Assembly: GCF_900103455.1 (NCBI RefSeq)
Contig: NZ_FNHI01000028.1
Span: forward strand, 1-64,000
DNA from: Streptomyces wuyuanensis
Lineage (GTDB): Bacteria > Actinomycetota > Actinomycetes > Streptomycetales > Streptomycetaceae
Length of the DNA: 64,000 bases
Direction of reading: 5' to 3'
The notes under the pieces were generated by a model. The model was not told the origin of the DNA. It made no database searches and saw only the letters and a list, made by a program, of their open reading frames with translations. A program made the translations under genes and the position numbers. Below, piece by piece: positions 34,256 through 44,743 of this stretch (the stretch's first letter is position 1; each line of letters starts with the position of its first letter).

Positions 34256-35392
34256 ATGGCCACTGTCACGTTCGACAAGGCGACCCGGATCTACCCGGGC
34301 TCCACCAAGCCCGCGGTCGACGGCCTCGACATCGAGATCGAGGACGGCGAGTTCCTCGTCCTCGTCGGCCCCTCGGGCTGCGGCAAGTCCACCTCGCTGC
34401 GCATGCTCGCCGGGCTTGAGGACGTCAACGGCGGAGCGATCCGCATCGGTGACCGCGACGTCACCCACCTCCCGCCGAAGGACCGGGACATCGCCATGGT
34501 GTTCCAGAACTACGCGCTCTACCCGCACATGACCGTCGCCGACAACATGGGCTTCGCGCTCAAGATCGCCGGCGTGAACAAGGCCACCATCCGGCAGAAG
34601 GTCGAGGAGGCCGCGAAGATCCTCGACCTGACCGAGTACCTGGACCGCAAGCCGAAGGCGCTGTCCGGCGGTCAGCGGCAGCGTGTGGCGATGGGCCGGG
34701 CCATCGTGCGCGAGCCGCAGGTGTTCCTCATGGACGAGCCGCTGTCGAACCTCGACGCCAAGCTCCGCGTCTCGACCCGTACGCAGATCGCGAGCCTCCA
34801 GCGCCGCCTCGGCATCACCACGGTGTACGTGACGCACGACCAGGTCGAGGCCATGACCATGGGCGACCGGGTCGCCGTGCTCAAGGACGGCCTGCTGCAG
34901 CAGATCGACTCGCCGCGGAACATGTACGACCGCCCGGCGAACCTCTTCGTCGCCGGCTTCATCGGCTCCCCGGCCATGAACCTGGTCGAGGTGCCGATCA
35001 CCGACGGCGGTGTGAAGTTCGGCAACAGCGTCGTCCCGGTGAGCCGGGAGGCGCTGTCGGCGGCCGCGGACCGCGGCGACCGCACCGTCACGGTCGGCGT
35101 GCGCCCCGAGCACTTCGACGTGGTGGAGCTGAACGGCGGCGCCGCGCAGTCGCTGAGCAAGGACTCCGAGGACGCGCCGGCCGGTCTCGCCGTGACCGTG
35201 AACGTCGTCGAGGAACTCGGCGCGGACGGCTACGTGTACGGCACCGCCGAGGTCGGCGGCGAGAAGAAGGACCTGGTGGTCCGCGTCAACGGCCGGTCCG
35301 TGCCGGAGAAGGGCGCGGAGCTGCACGTCGTGCCGCGGCCGGGCGAGACGCACGTCTTCTCGACGTCGACGGGCGAGCGCCTGAGCGACTGA
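34256..35392 (+). CDS. msiK: MsiK-like multiple-sugar ABC importer ATPase
   Basis: The 378-residue MalK/UgpC-type ATPase has Walker A GPSGCGKST (~39-47), Q-loop FQNYALYPH, signature LSGGQRQR, Walker B VFLMDEPLSNLD and H-loop VYVTHD. The C-terminal ~140 residues are the regulatory TOBE region. No permease or binding-protein gene adjoins, as expected for MsiK, the shared ATPase that powers several Streptomyces sugar importers (chitobiose, cellobiose, maltose). AAGGGA is 10 nt before the ATG; an in-frame GTG at 34238 is less likely. A dre-like site precedes it and a perfect terminator follows. Confidence 0.95.
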   Translation: MATVTFDKATRIYPGSTKPAVDGLDIEIEDGEFLVLVGPSGCGKSTSLRMLAGLEDVNGGAIRIGDRDVTHLPPKDRDIAMVFQNYALYPHMTVADNMGFALKIAGVNKATIRQKVEEAAKILDLTEYLDRKPKALSGGQRQRVAMGRAIVREPQVFLMDEPLSNLDAKLRVSTRTQIASLQRRLGITTVYVTHDQVEAMTMGDRVAVLKDGLLQQIDSPRNMYDRPANLFVAGFIGSPAMNLVEVPITDGGVKFGNSVVPVSREALSAAADRGDRTVTVGVRPEHFDVVELNGGAAQSLSKDSEDAPAGLAVTVNVVEELGADGYVYGTAEVGGEKKDLVVRVNGRSVPEKGAELHVVPRPGETHVFSTSTGERLSD

Positions 35393-35406
35393 CGCACCAC
35401 GACGCT

Positions 35407-35447
35407 CGGCAGCGGCCCCCTCGCGGAAGGCGAGGGGGCCGCTGCCG
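35407..35447 (+). terminator. msiK terminator
   Basis: A perfect 18-bp stem (35407-35424 with 35430-35447) with a 5-nt loop begins 15 nt past the msiK stop. Confidence 0.9.
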
Positions 35448-35584
35448 TCTATCGATAAATACCCCGCCATATCGGGCAATTCACACACCGGCGTCAACCT
35501 GCGATTCGAATAATTCCCTCGAACCATCCCCCGCAGGGGTGACTAAATGTCTCCAAATCACTACCGGCCGCTACGCTCGCCTCC

Positions 35585-36019
35585 GTGACCCAGACAGCAG
35601 CCCGCCGAATCGGCCGTACTCTCGCTCTCGTCCTGCCCGTCGTCCTGGTGCTCTCCGGAACTCTGGCGGTCACCAGCGTCCCGTGGGCGAACCGCAGCAC
35701 CGAGTCCCAGATGCTCACCGCGTCGTCGCAGAACGTGTCGGTCCGCGCGGCGTCCCGTGCCCCGCACGACGTCCTCCGCGAGAAGCTCCTCACGGACTTG
35801 CAGCAGAAGGACCCGGGTGTCGCGCTCACGAACCTCCAGCGCGCGGTCGAGGGCCGGCCGTCACTGGCACGGCACTGCATGACGATCGCCCGCGACCTGG
35901 GCCGTGCCGCCGTCGCACGCTACGGACCCACGCGCGCCCAGTCGTTCTCGCGCCCCGTCTGCGACACGTCCTTCGCCGCCGGCGTCTCGCAGCAGGCGCA
36001 GGGCAACTGGGGAAGCTGA
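35585..36019 (+). CDS. Small exported protein of unknown function
   Basis: The 144-residue protein has a basic start and hydrophobic segment (RRIGRTLALVLPVVLVLSGTLAVTSVPWA, ~7-36) that marks it as exported or anchored. The remainder is a helical, mildly basic stretch with two Cys (HCMTIA and PVCDTSF) that could form a disulfide. No family is recognised. The GTG at 35585 is 7 nt after TACGCT (35572-35577), a leaderless pattern. A hairpin follows directly. Confidence 0.65.
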   Translation: MTQTAARRIGRTLALVLPVVLVLSGTLAVTSVPWANRSTESQMLTASSQNVSVRAASRAPHDVLREKLLTDLQQKDPGVALTNLQRAVEGRPSLARHCMTIARDLGRAAVARYGPTRAQSFSRPVCDTSFAAGVSQQAQGNWGS

Positions 36020-36023
36020 CGTC

Positions 36024-36049
36024 CCTCCCGGCCGACAGCGGCCGGGAGG
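36024..36049 (+). terminator. Terminator hairpin
   Basis: A perfect 10-bp stem (36024-36033 with 36040-36049) begins 5 nt past the stop of the small exported protein gene. Confidence 0.75.
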
Positions 36050-36094
36050 CAGGGCCGGAGGACCCGCGGGTGGGGCACCGCATATCGTGCCCCT

Positions 36095-36811
36095 ATGCAG
36101 ACCCATCCGACCCAGGCCGTGGTCCTGGCGGGCGGCCAGGGCTCCCGGCTGCGCCCGTACACCGACGACCGCCCCAAGCCGATGGTCGAGATCCCCGGAA
36201 CGGGGACCCCGATCATCGGCCATCAGCTTTCCTGGCTCGCCGCCGAGGGCGTGACGGACGTCGTGGTCTCGTGCGGCCATCTCGCCGAAGTCCTGCAGGA
36301 GTGGCTCGACTCCGCGGTGCTGCCGCTGCGCGTCACGACCGTGGTCGAGACGGAGCCGCTGGGCCGCGGCGGCGGCCTGAAGCACGCCGCGAAGAGCCTC
36401 CCGCACCCCGACGAACCGTGGTACGCCACGAACGGCGACATCTGGACCCGCTTCTCGTTGCGTGAGATGGCCGAGTTCCACTCGGAACGCGACGCCACCG
36501 CCACGCTCGCCCTGGCCCGCCCCCGCATTCCGTGGGGCGCCGTGGAGACGGACGAGTTCGGCCACGTCCTCGACTTCATCGAGTCGCCGCCGTCGCCGTA
36601 TCTGATCAACGCCGGCGTGTACGTGTTCTCGTCGGCCTTCACGGATCTGCTGCCCGACCGCGGCGACCACGAGCGGACCACGTTCCCCCGGCTGGCACGG
36701 GAGCGCTCGCTGGCCGGGTTCCCGCTGCCGCAGGGGGCGTACTGGCGCGCGATCGACACGGCCAAGGACCTCACCGAGGCCGCGAGGGAACTCACCTCCC
36801 AGCCGCGCTGA
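36095..36811 (+). CDS. Sugar-phosphate nucleotidyltransferase
   Basis: The 238-residue NTP_transferase domain has the nucleotide loop AVVLAGGQGSRLRPYTDDRPKPMVEIPGTG (8-37), TEPLGRGGGLKHAA, TNGDIW (metal Asp) and NAGVYVFSS. It lacks the C-terminal hexapeptide domain of GlmU/GlgC types, so it is a short mannose-1-phosphate guanylyltransferase- or glucose-1-phosphate thymidylyltransferase-like enzyme; the base and sugar are not decided. TATCGT (36083-36088) is 6 nt before the ATG, another leaderless start. Confidence 0.87.
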   Translation: MQTHPTQAVVLAGGQGSRLRPYTDDRPKPMVEIPGTGTPIIGHQLSWLAAEGVTDVVVSCGHLAEVLQEWLDSAVLPLRVTTVVETEPLGRGGGLKHAAKSLPHPDEPWYATNGDIWTRFSLREMAEFHSERDATATLALARPRIPWGAVETDEFGHVLDFIESPPSPYLINAGVYVFSSAFTDLLPDRGDHERTTFPRLARERSLAGFPLPQGAYWRAIDTAKDLTEAARELTSQPR

Positions 36812-36970
36812 GCCCCACGGCGGTGCATCCCTCGCCGACGCGCGCCCCGCTGCCACGCACCGCTCGCCGGCACGCGTCCTCACCCACGTCCCACGGCCGC
36901 GTGCCGGTCGTGGGACGGACGGGAAGGCGCGGACGGGAAGGGGGACCGGCCGGAGGGCGCCGTACACGAA

Positions 36971-37011
36971 GGGGCGGTCACCGAGCACCACTCGCGCTCG
37001 GTGACCGCCCC
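36971..37011 (-). terminator. Terminator of the DoxX gene
   Basis: A perfect 16-bp stem (36971-36986 with 36996-37011) starts 7 nt past the stop of the minus-strand gene. Confidence 0.85.
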
Positions 37012-37018
37012 AGTCGCT

Positions 37019-38710
37019 TCAGCCGAGAAGGCCGCCGATCGGGTTCCGGTTGCCGCCGCTGCCGCCGCCGCCACCCGTACCGCCGTTGCCGCCCCCGCCG
37101 TCGGAGCCGCCGACCGAACCGCCCGAACCGCCGCCCGTGCCGCTCGGGTCCCCCGCTCCGGACGAGGAGGGTCCGGAGCTGCCGGACGGCGGGTCCACGG
37201 GCTCGGACTGGACGGGGGCCTGCTGTCCGTCGGTGCCCCGGGACTCGCTGGGCCGGCCCGCATCGCCGGCGCTGCCCGACTCGGTGGCCGTCTCGGACGG
37301 CTCGGCCCGCTCCGCGGCGGGGCTGCTCGACTCGCTCCTGGCGGGCTGGGCGCTCCGCTCGGCCTCGCGGGTCGGGCTGCGCCGGCCGGACTCGCTGGGG
37401 AGCGCGGCGCCCGGGAGGTGGTTGGTCGGGTCGACGTTCGGGCCGGGAACGGTCACGAGTTCCGTGGAGCGAACGGCGCCGCCCAGGACCGAGCCGATGA
37501 GCAGCGTCAGACCGACCACGACGGCGGCGACCAGGCCGCCACGGCGCAGCACACGGCGCCGCAGCTCCCACAGTTCGGAGCGCGGGCCGAGCTTGCGCCA
37601 GGCCTCGCTGGCGAGACGGCCGTCGACCGAGTAGACGGGCGCGCCGGCGATGATCAGCGGCGACCAGGCCGCGAGGTTCATGATGTCCGGCGCGTCGTAC
37701 ACCGGGACGGTCCGCCAGCTGACGGTCATGATCAGTGCGGCGGAGAGCGACGCGCCGACGACGGCCGCGACACGCTGCCACAGGCCCAGGACGGTGAGCA
37801 CGCCGACGACGACCTGGAGGAACGCGACGGTGAGGCCCGCGCCGACGGGATGGGCGAGGGCGAAGTCGCGCAACGGCTCGGCGAGGGTCCAGGGCTCCAG
37901 GGACGCCAGCCACTTGATCATGGAGCCGCGCTCGCCGCCGTCGAAGTACACGGGGTCGCAGAGCTTGCCCATGCCGGCGTAGATGGAGATGAAGCCGAGG
38001 AAGACCCGGAGCGGGAGCAGGACGACTCCGAGGTTCATCCGGCGGCCGGGGTAGTACGCGTGCCGGACGCCGCCCTGCGATGCGGTCGCGGTCCGGTGGG
38101 CACCGCCGCGGCCGTCGTGACGGGCGAAGTCGGTCGCCTCCTCGGCCTCCTCGCCGTAGGGCTCGTACGCGTCGTACGCGCCCTCCGCCGGCCGCATCGG
38201 GGGCAGCAGCGGCTCCCGGCGCTGGGCGCCGATGACGGGGGTGGTGAGGGTGTCCGGGGCGGCGGCCGAGTCGACCCGGGGGATGACCTGTGTGGCGGTC
38301 CCGATGTCGAGGCCGTGACCGCTGTCGAGGATCCGGGTGTCGTCGAAGGCCCGGGTGTCGTCGAACGCGGGGCGGCCGTCGTATCCGCGTCCGGAGTGGG
38401 TGACGGATCCCGCGCTGCGCACGGCCTGGAGCAGCCCGGAGGCCCCGGGATCGCCCGGGGCGGACTTCCCGCTCCACACGACGGGTGCCCGGCGCCGCGC
38501 CACGGTACGCGCTCCGGCACCGCTGAGGGCGGGGATCCTGGCGGTGTCGACCATCCCCCGGACGGGGCGCCTGGTCTGACTCGGGCCGAGCTTCACCCGG
38601 AAGCTGGCGTGGTTCACGATGACCTGCGCCGGATCGCAGTCCACCTTGGGGGTGCTCAGGGGGAGCTGATCGTCGAATCCGGGCCGGGGCGTTCTGGTGT
38701 CCACACTCAT
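37019..38710 (-). CDS. DoxX-family membrane protein with long disordered tails
   Basis: In this 563-residue protein residues ~1-225 are cytoplasmic and low in hydrophobicity. A DoxX-like core follows with about four helices (LGVVLLPLRVFLGFISIYAGMGKL, VGAGLTVAFLQVVVGVLTVLGLW, VVGASLSAALIMTVSW, LAAWSPLIIAGAPVYSVDGRLA). A further helix (LVAAVVVGLTLLIGSVLGG) leads to ~130 external residues rich in Ser, Glu, Pro and Gly, ending in a GGGSGG-type tail. DoxX relatives take part in redox or thiosulfate processes, but a function cannot be assigned. It is monocistronic. Confidence 0.82.
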   Translation of the reverse strand: MSVDTRTPRPGFDDQLPLSTPKVDCDPAQVIVNHASFRVKLGPSQTRRPVRGMVDTARIPALSGAGARTVARRRAPVVWSGKSAPGDPGASGLLQAVRSAGSVTHSGRGYDGRPAFDDTRAFDDTRILDSGHGLDIGTATQVIPRVDSAAAPDTLTTPVIGAQRREPLLPPMRPAEGAYDAYEPYGEEAEEATDFARHDGRGGAHRTATASQGGVRHAYYPGRRMNLGVVLLPLRVFLGFISIYAGMGKLCDPVYFDGGERGSMIKWLASLEPWTLAEPLRDFALAHPVGAGLTVAFLQVVVGVLTVLGLWQRVAAVVGASLSAALIMTVSWRTVPVYDAPDIMNLAAWSPLIIAGAPVYSVDGRLASEAWRKLGPRSELWELRRRVLRRGGLVAAVVVGLTLLIGSVLGGAVRSTELVTVPGPNVDPTNHLPGAALPSESGRRSPTREAERSAQPARSESSSPAAERAEPSETATESGSAGDAGRPSESRGTDGQQAPVQSEPVDPPSGSSGPSSSGAGDPSGTGGGSGGSVGGSDGGGGNGGTGGGGGSGGNRNPIGGLLG

Positions 38711-38853
38711 CTAACCGAGTGACCTGTCCTTAGGACACTGCCTTGACGGCCCCGAAATGTCCGAGACCCGTCAAGATCGTTCCCGGCTCGGGCGCCGCCC
38801 CGCGGCCCCGCGCGGAGGGTGCGCCGCGCGCACGCCCCCGACGTGCGCGCGGC

Positions 38854-38880
38854 GCCTTCGGAACGTACGGTTCCGAAGGC
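38854..38880 (-). terminator. rlmB terminator
   Basis: A perfect 11-bp stem (38854-38864 with 38870-38880) lies 15 nt past the rlmB stop. Confidence 0.8.
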
Positions 38881-38894
38881 ATCGCCGACCTCCG

Positions 38895-39845
38895 TCAGCC
38901 CCGGCGGCGCGCCGCCTCGTAGAGGACGACGCCCGCCGCGACACCGGCGTTGAGGGACTCCGCCCCGCCCGGCATGGGGATCCGGACGCGGAAGTCGCAG
39001 GTCTCGCCGACGAGTCGGGACAGGCCCTTGCCCTCGCTGCCGACGACGATGACGACCGGGCCGTCGAGGGCCTCCAGCTCGCCGACCTCGACCTCGCCGT
39101 CCGCCGCGAGGCCGACCACCGTGATGCCGGCCTTCTGGTAGGCCTCCAGGGCCCGGGTCAGATTGGTGGCGCGCGCCACCGGCGTACGGGCGGCGGTGCC
39201 CGCGGAGGTCTTCCAGGCGCCGGCGGTCATGCCCGCCGCCCGGCGCTCCGGCACGACCACGCCGTGGCCGCCGAACGCCGCGACGGAACGCACGACCGCG
39301 CCGAGGTTCCTCGGGTCGGTGACCCCGTCGAGGGCGACGATCAGCGGGTCCTCGCCGTCGTCGAAGGCGGCGGCCGCGAGGTCCTCGGGGTGGGCGTACT
39401 CGTACGGCGGGACCTGCAGGACGAGGCCCTGGTGGTTGAGCCCGTTCGTCATCCGGTCCAGCTCGGCGCGCGGCGCCTCCATCAGGTGGATGTTGCCGCG
39501 CTGCCCGGCGAGCTGAAGTGCGTCACGCACCCGCTCGTCGTTGTCGATGAACTGCTGGACGTACAGCGTCGTCGCGGGCACACCGTCGCGCAGCGCCTCG
39601 AAGACGGGGTTGCGGCCGACGACCATCTCGGACGAGCCCTTGCCGCCCCGGCGGGCGACCGGGCGCCGCTGGGCCTGCTTGGCCTTGGCGTTGGCGATGC
39701 GGTTCTTCGCATGGCCCTTGCGCGCGGACGCGGGCGGGGTCGGGCCCTTGCCCTCGAGGGCGCGGCGCCGCTTGCCACCGCTGCCGACCGTCGCGCCCTT
39801 CTTGTTGGACGTGCGGCGGTTCCTGCGCTGGCTGTTCCCGGCCAT
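38895..39845 (-). CDS. rlmB: 23S rRNA (guanosine-2'-O-)-methyltransferase RlmB (SpoU/TrmH family)
   Basis: In this 316-residue protein a basic, disordered N-terminus (~1-70) precedes the substrate-binding domain (MVVGRNPVFEALRDGVPATTLYVQ) and the SPOUT knot: LDGVTDPRNLGAVVRSVAAFG, VVIVVGSEGKGLSRLV and IPMPGGAESLNAGVAAGVVLYEA (motifs 1-3). It uses SAM to 2'-O-methylate 23S rRNA; tsnR-like resistance methylases share the fold, but location next to cysS is the housekeeping arrangement. A hairpin separates it from cysS upstream. Confidence 0.95.
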   Translation of the reverse strand: MAGNSQRRNRRTSNKKGATVGSGGKRRRALEGKGPTPPASARKGHAKNRIANAKAKQAQRRPVARRGGKGSSEMVVGRNPVFEALRDGVPATTLYVQQFIDNDERVRDALQLAGQRGNIHLMEAPRAELDRMTNGLNHQGLVLQVPPYEYAHPEDLAAAAFDDGEDPLIVALDGVTDPRNLGAVVRSVAAFGGHGVVVPERRAAGMTAGAWKTSAGTAARTPVARATNLTRALEAYQKAGITVVGLAADGEVEVGELEALDGPVVIVVGSEGKGLSRLVGETCDFRVRIPMPGGAESLNAGVAAGVVLYEAARRRG

Positions 39846-39925
39846 GACTACCTGTTTCCCTGAATCCTCGTGGGTCCCGAGCGGTGCTTCCCGGTCCCAG
39901 GTGCGTGTGTGCGTACGTAGGAAAG

Positions 39926-39953
39926 TGTGCCGCCCGGGCGGCCGGGCGGCACA
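39926..39953 (-). terminator. cysS-rlmB intergenic hairpin
   Basis: A perfect 12-bp stem (39926-39937 with 39942-39953) with tetraloop GCGG lies 10 nt past the cysS stop. It may reduce read-through into rlmB. Confidence 0.75.
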
Positions 39954-39963
39954 TTGTCGCTGG

Positions 39964-41364
<1,401 letters not shown>

Positions 41365-41461
41365 GCCTCAAGAGTAGTGGGCCGGTGGCAGTGCCCCGCG
41401 CCCTTGTGGGACGCGGGGACTGGATTTCGAACGGTGAGCCGCGCCACGGCCCGCGGCCGGT

Positions 41462-41869
41462 TCAGGCGAGCGGTCCGACGACCTTCCGCGGGGTGACCCG
41501 GACGACCACGCGGGGCGCGTCCTTGCCCGACTCCGGGTTGAACTCCGCGTACCTCTTGCCGGTGTACTTCACGGCCAGTTCGTCGATCAGCTCCTGGCCG
41601 CCCTCCTCGGTGAGGGTGACGGTGCCGCGGACCTCGGCGTAGGTGTACGGCGCGTCGACGGGCTGGACGACCACGGTGGCCCGCGGATCGCGCCGGAGGT
41701 TCTTCTCCTTGCGCCGCCCGAGCGTCGTGGAGATCAGCAGGTCGTTCCCGTCGCGCTTGACCCACACGGGGGAGACCTGAGGGCTGCCGTCGGGCTGGAT
41801 GGTGGCGAGATCGACGAACACGGGGCCGTCGAGGATGTCCTTGAGCTTGTCGCTGAGTGCGGCGGTCAC
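41462..41869 (-). CDS. PPOX-class F420-dependent oxidoreductase family protein
   Basis: The 135-residue split beta-barrel contains FVDLATIQPDGSPQVSPVWVKRDGNDLLISTTLGRRKEKNLRRDPRATVVV and YAEVRGTVTLTEEGG, the pyridoxamine-phosphate-oxidase-like fold of actinobacterial F420/FMN reductases. The substrate is unknown. AAGGA is 6 nt before the GTG at 41869. It sits between cysS and ispF on the same strand with ~97-bp gaps on both sides. Confidence 0.88.
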   Translation of the reverse strand: MTAALSDKLKDILDGPVFVDLATIQPDGSPQVSPVWVKRDGNDLLISTTLGRRKEKNLRRDPRATVVVQPVDAPYTYAEVRGTVTLTEEGGQELIDELAVKYTGKRYAEFNPESGKDAPRVVVRVTPRKVVGPLA

Positions 41870-41965
41870 GGTGCGGTCCTTCCTGGACTTCGGCGCGCTG
41901 GGGTGCGTGCGCAGGAATTCGTTGACGTCACAACCGCATCTACCCCACCGAGGGTCCCGTACGGC

Positions 41966-42496
41966 TCAGGACGCGCGGAAGACGAGTGCCGTGGCGATCG
42001 CGGCCAGTCCTTCGGCCCTGCCGGTCAGCCCGAGCCCGTCGGTCGTCGTCCCGGAGACGGCGACCGGGGCGCCGGCGGCGGCGCTCAGCGCCTTCTGCGC
42101 CTCGTCCCGGCGCTTGCCGATCTTCGGACGCACGCCGATGACCTGGACCGCGATGTTGCCGATCTCGAAGCCCTCGGCGCGGACGATCCTGGCCGCCTCG
42201 GCGAGCAGCGTGACGCCGGAGGCACCGGACCACTCGGGCCGGCCGGTCCCGAAGTGGGCGCCGAGATCGCCGACGCCCGCGGCGGAGAACAGGGCGTCGC
42301 AGGCGGCGTGGGCGGCGACGTCCCCGTCGGAGTGACCGGCGAGGCCCCAGCCGTCGGAGTCCTCCCACAGGAGCCCCGCGCACCACAGCGCGCGGCCCTG
42401 TTCGAAGGCGTGGACGTCGGTGCCGATGCCGACGAGCGGCAGGGCGGGGATGTGCGCGGCGGGCGGCGTGGCCGGCCCGGGCGTGTCAGAAGCCAT
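41966..42496 (-). CDS. ispF: 2-C-methyl-D-erythritol 2,4-cyclodiphosphate synthase
   Basis: The 176-residue enzyme has GIGTDVHAFEQGRALWCAG (metal Asp/His), GHSDGDVAAHAACDALFSAAGVGDLGAHF and the C-terminal TTTDGLGLTGRAEGLAA loop. It forms the cyclodiphosphate in the MEP isoprenoid pathway. It overlaps the end of ispD by 11 bp, so the two are coupled. Confidence 0.96.
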   Translation of the reverse strand: MASDTPGPATPPAAHIPALPLVGIGTDVHAFEQGRALWCAGLLWEDSDGWGLAGHSDGDVAAHAACDALFSAAGVGDLGAHFGTGRPEWSGASGVTLLAEAARIVRAEGFEIGNIAVQVIGVRPKIGKRRDEAQKALSAAAGAPVAVSGTTTDGLGLTGRAEGLAAIATALVFRAS

Positions 42497-43232
42497 CGTT
42501 GGCCCTCCTGCGGGCTAGCACGGCCTCGGCGAGGACCAGGTCGATCGGGCGGGTCACCTTGAACGCCTCCTCGTGGCCGGGTACGACCACCACCGGGGCG
42601 CCGAGGCGCTCGACCATCCCCGCGTCGTCGGTGGCGCCCTCACCGCCGACGGCGACGGTCTCGTGCGCGCGCACGAGCGTGTCGCGGTCGAAGCCCTGAG
42701 GCGTCTGCACCGCGCGGAGCCTGGCGCGCTCGGGCGTGGCGAGGACGGGCTCGGGTGCGCCCTTCTCCCGCGGCTCGACCTCCTTGACGGTGTCGGCGAG
42801 CGGCAGGGCGGGGACGACGGCGGGCGCCCCGTCGAGAACCGCCGCGATCACGGCGTCGACGGTTTCGACGGGAACGAGCGGGCGGGCGGCGTCGTGGACA
42901 AGGACCGTGCCGATGGTCTCGGGCAGTACGTCGAGGCCGAGGCGAACGGACTCCTGGCGGGTGTCACCGCCCGGCACGACGAGGTAGTCGGTGCGCTCGG
43001 GCAGGGCATGCGCGTCCAGCAGGTTCTTGACCTCGGGGGCGCCGTCCGGCGGGGCCACCACGACGACGAGCGCGACGGCGCGGGAGGCGGCCATGGCGCG
43101 TACGGCGTGGATCAGCATGGGCGTGCCGTTGAGCGCGCGGAGCGCCTTGGGGGCGCCCGGGCCCAGCCGTACGCCCCGGCCGGCCGCGGGAATCACCACG
43201 GCGGTGCGGCCCGTGCGCGTCTGTTCTGACAT
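42486..43232 (-). CDS. ispD: 2-C-methyl-D-erythritol 4-phosphate cytidylyltransferase
   Basis: The 248-residue enzyme has the CTP-binding loop VIPAAGRGVRLGPGAPKALRALNGTPML (14-41), VHDAARPLVP and TDDAGMVERLGAPVVVVPG. It activates MEP with CTP, one step before IspE and IspF in isoprenoid synthesis. The ATG at 43232 has GGAG at 8 nt; a much longer frame upstream is unsupported. Confidence 0.96.
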   Translation of the reverse strand: MSEQTRTGRTAVVIPAAGRGVRLGPGAPKALRALNGTPMLIHAVRAMAASRAVALVVVVAPPDGAPEVKNLLDAHALPERTDYLVVPGGDTRQESVRLGLDVLPETIGTVLVHDAARPLVPVETVDAVIAAVLDGAPAVVPALPLADTVKEVEPREKGAPEPVLATPERARLRAVQTPQGFDRDTLVRAHETVAVGGEGATDDAGMVERLGAPVVVVPGHEEAFKVTRPIDLVLAEAVLARRRANDGF

Positions 43233-43676
43233 CGGTTCCACTCCGGAGATCAAATTCGCGGGAAGTCGCGGGAAGCCGCCGGAAGCCGGAAAGGAACGGC
43301 CCCCAATTCGGCATGTCCAGCGGGAATTGACATGGCCAGGTTTGTTCCCTCGGCCGATATGGGTATGGCCTGGGCGTACCCCAACCGAGGGTTGGGGAGT
43401 GCCGGGCGCGACGCCCTCGACCGGACCCTTCCGTGACGACCGGTCGAGCCGGCTGTCCGCCCGGCCCGGCGCACCAGGAGGGCAGGGGACGGGGGGACAC
43501 ACACCGGGTAGGGAACAACGGGCGGTGTGCGGGATGCGCGGTGAACATGCCGCAGTGCCCGGCGACACAACCTTCCGGCTGGATCAGCGGGCACCGCGGC
43601 ATTCAGTTCTGCACCGTGGACACGCCCCTGACGCCGGACCGCCGGCCTCAGGACCTGCTTCACAGCAGGACGCGCG
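43233..43676. other. carD-ispD intergenic region (444 bp)
   Basis: No convincing gene is present; ORFs on both strands have composition typical of shadows. It holds a small hairpin just past carD (CCTGCT/AGCAGG near 43657-43673) and an 8-bp inverted repeat CCCCAACC/GGTTGGGG at 43379-43397. GGGAATTGACATGG at 43322-43335 may be promoter-like on the plus strand, but there is no gene for it. The ispD promoter presumably lies here, unless carD reads through. Confidence 0.4.
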
Positions 43677-44159
43677 TCAGGACGCGAGGACCTCGTCGAG
43701 CAGGGCCTCGGCCTTGTCCTCGTTGGTGTTCTCCGCGAGAGCCAGCTCGCTCACCAGGATCTGGCGAGCCTTGGCCAGCATGCGCTTCTCTCCGGCGGAG
43801 AGACCGCGCTCGCGCTCGCGACGCCACAGGTCACGCACCACTTCGGCGACCTTGATGACGTCGCCGGAGGCGAGCTTCTCGAGATTTGCCTTGTAGCGAC
43901 GGGACCAGTTCGTCGGCTCCTCGGCATACGGCGCGCGCAGCACGTCGAAGACCCGGTCCAGCCCGTCCTGACCGACCACATCGCGCACGCCAACGAGATC
44001 CGCATTGTCCGCCGGCACACGAACCGTCAAGTCGCCCTGGGCGACCTTGAGCACCAAGTAGGTCTTGTCCACGCCTTTGATCTGGCGAGTTTCGATGGCC
44101 TCGATCAGCGCGGCCCCGTGATGGGGATAGACCACGGTGTCGCCAACCTTGAACGTCAT
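43677..44159 (-). CDS. carD: CarD-family RNA polymerase-binding transcription regulator
   Basis: The 160-residue protein has the N-terminal Tudor-like RNAP-interaction domain (MTFKVGDTVVYPHHGAALIEAIETR, VLKVAQGDLTVRVPADNADLVGVR) and a C-terminal helical DNA-binding domain with W in the conserved TNWSRRYKANLEKLASGD region. Actinobacterial CarD stabilises the open promoter complex, notably at rRNA promoters. GGAAGGGG lies 10 nt before the ATG. It leads the isoprenoid genes as in mycobacteria. Confidence 0.96.
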   Translation of the reverse strand: MTFKVGDTVVYPHHGAALIEAIETRQIKGVDKTYLVLKVAQGDLTVRVPADNADLVGVRDVVGQDGLDRVFDVLRAPYAEEPTNWSRRYKANLEKLASGDVIKVAEVVRDLWRRERERGLSAGEKRMLAKARQILVSELALAENTNEDKAEALLDEVLAS

Positions 44160-44743
44160 GTGACAGGTACCCCTTCCGTGGCTATCCAGGGTAACACGAG
44201 AACGGCTTCTTCTGAATGGCGTTTTCGCAGGTCAGGGCATATCTCGGGGCTTGACAACAGCAACGTGGACGTGCTGCGGACGGCTTCCGGAAGACGGTAT
44301 TCGCAGGTCGGAGCGGCTGCACGGGCGCCTGGAAACACGGGCGTTACGCACCTCACAACCTCCGCCCAAGCGGACGAAAGTCCCGATATGCCGGATTCTC
44401 AGCAGTCTACTTCGCGTACTCCGTTCGAGGCTCGGTCACCCGTCCGGCGGGACACCCGGGAAGGAATCTCGAATTGATCATCCGGAGATCGATGGAAGAT
44501 CACCGGGGCCCGTCACGGCTTTCCGGAGGAATGGACGGCAGACCCTGAATTGATCACGATGCTTATGTGAACGACGGATGAAATCCGGCCCGGCACACGG
44601 TTCGGATCCGGCCGCGGGAGGGCGGCCGGGGCACCCCGGCCGTGTCGGGGCGGGTCGGGTGCGGGAGGCCGACGGGGGGTCGGTAACCTAAGCCCGCTGA
44701 CCGATCTTCACCCCGTCCGTACGTCCTAGGAGATGCCGCCGCC
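44160..44743. other. carD-lipoprotein intergenic region (584 bp)
   Basis: This is a divergent promoter region, less GC-rich than its surroundings. I see no supported gene. Possible elements are TTGACA at 44252-44257 (plus strand) without a matching -10, and TAACCT near 44685-44690 as a -10 for the lipoprotein gene. The carD promoter must lie near its 5' edge (TACCCT on the minus strand near 44194 is a candidate). The length is unusual for this compact window. Confidence 0.35.

Noticed and set aside
43433..43855. Plus-strand ORF in the carD-ispD gap and over the end of carD
   Set aside because: It overlaps carD antisense and has no family features or ribosome site.
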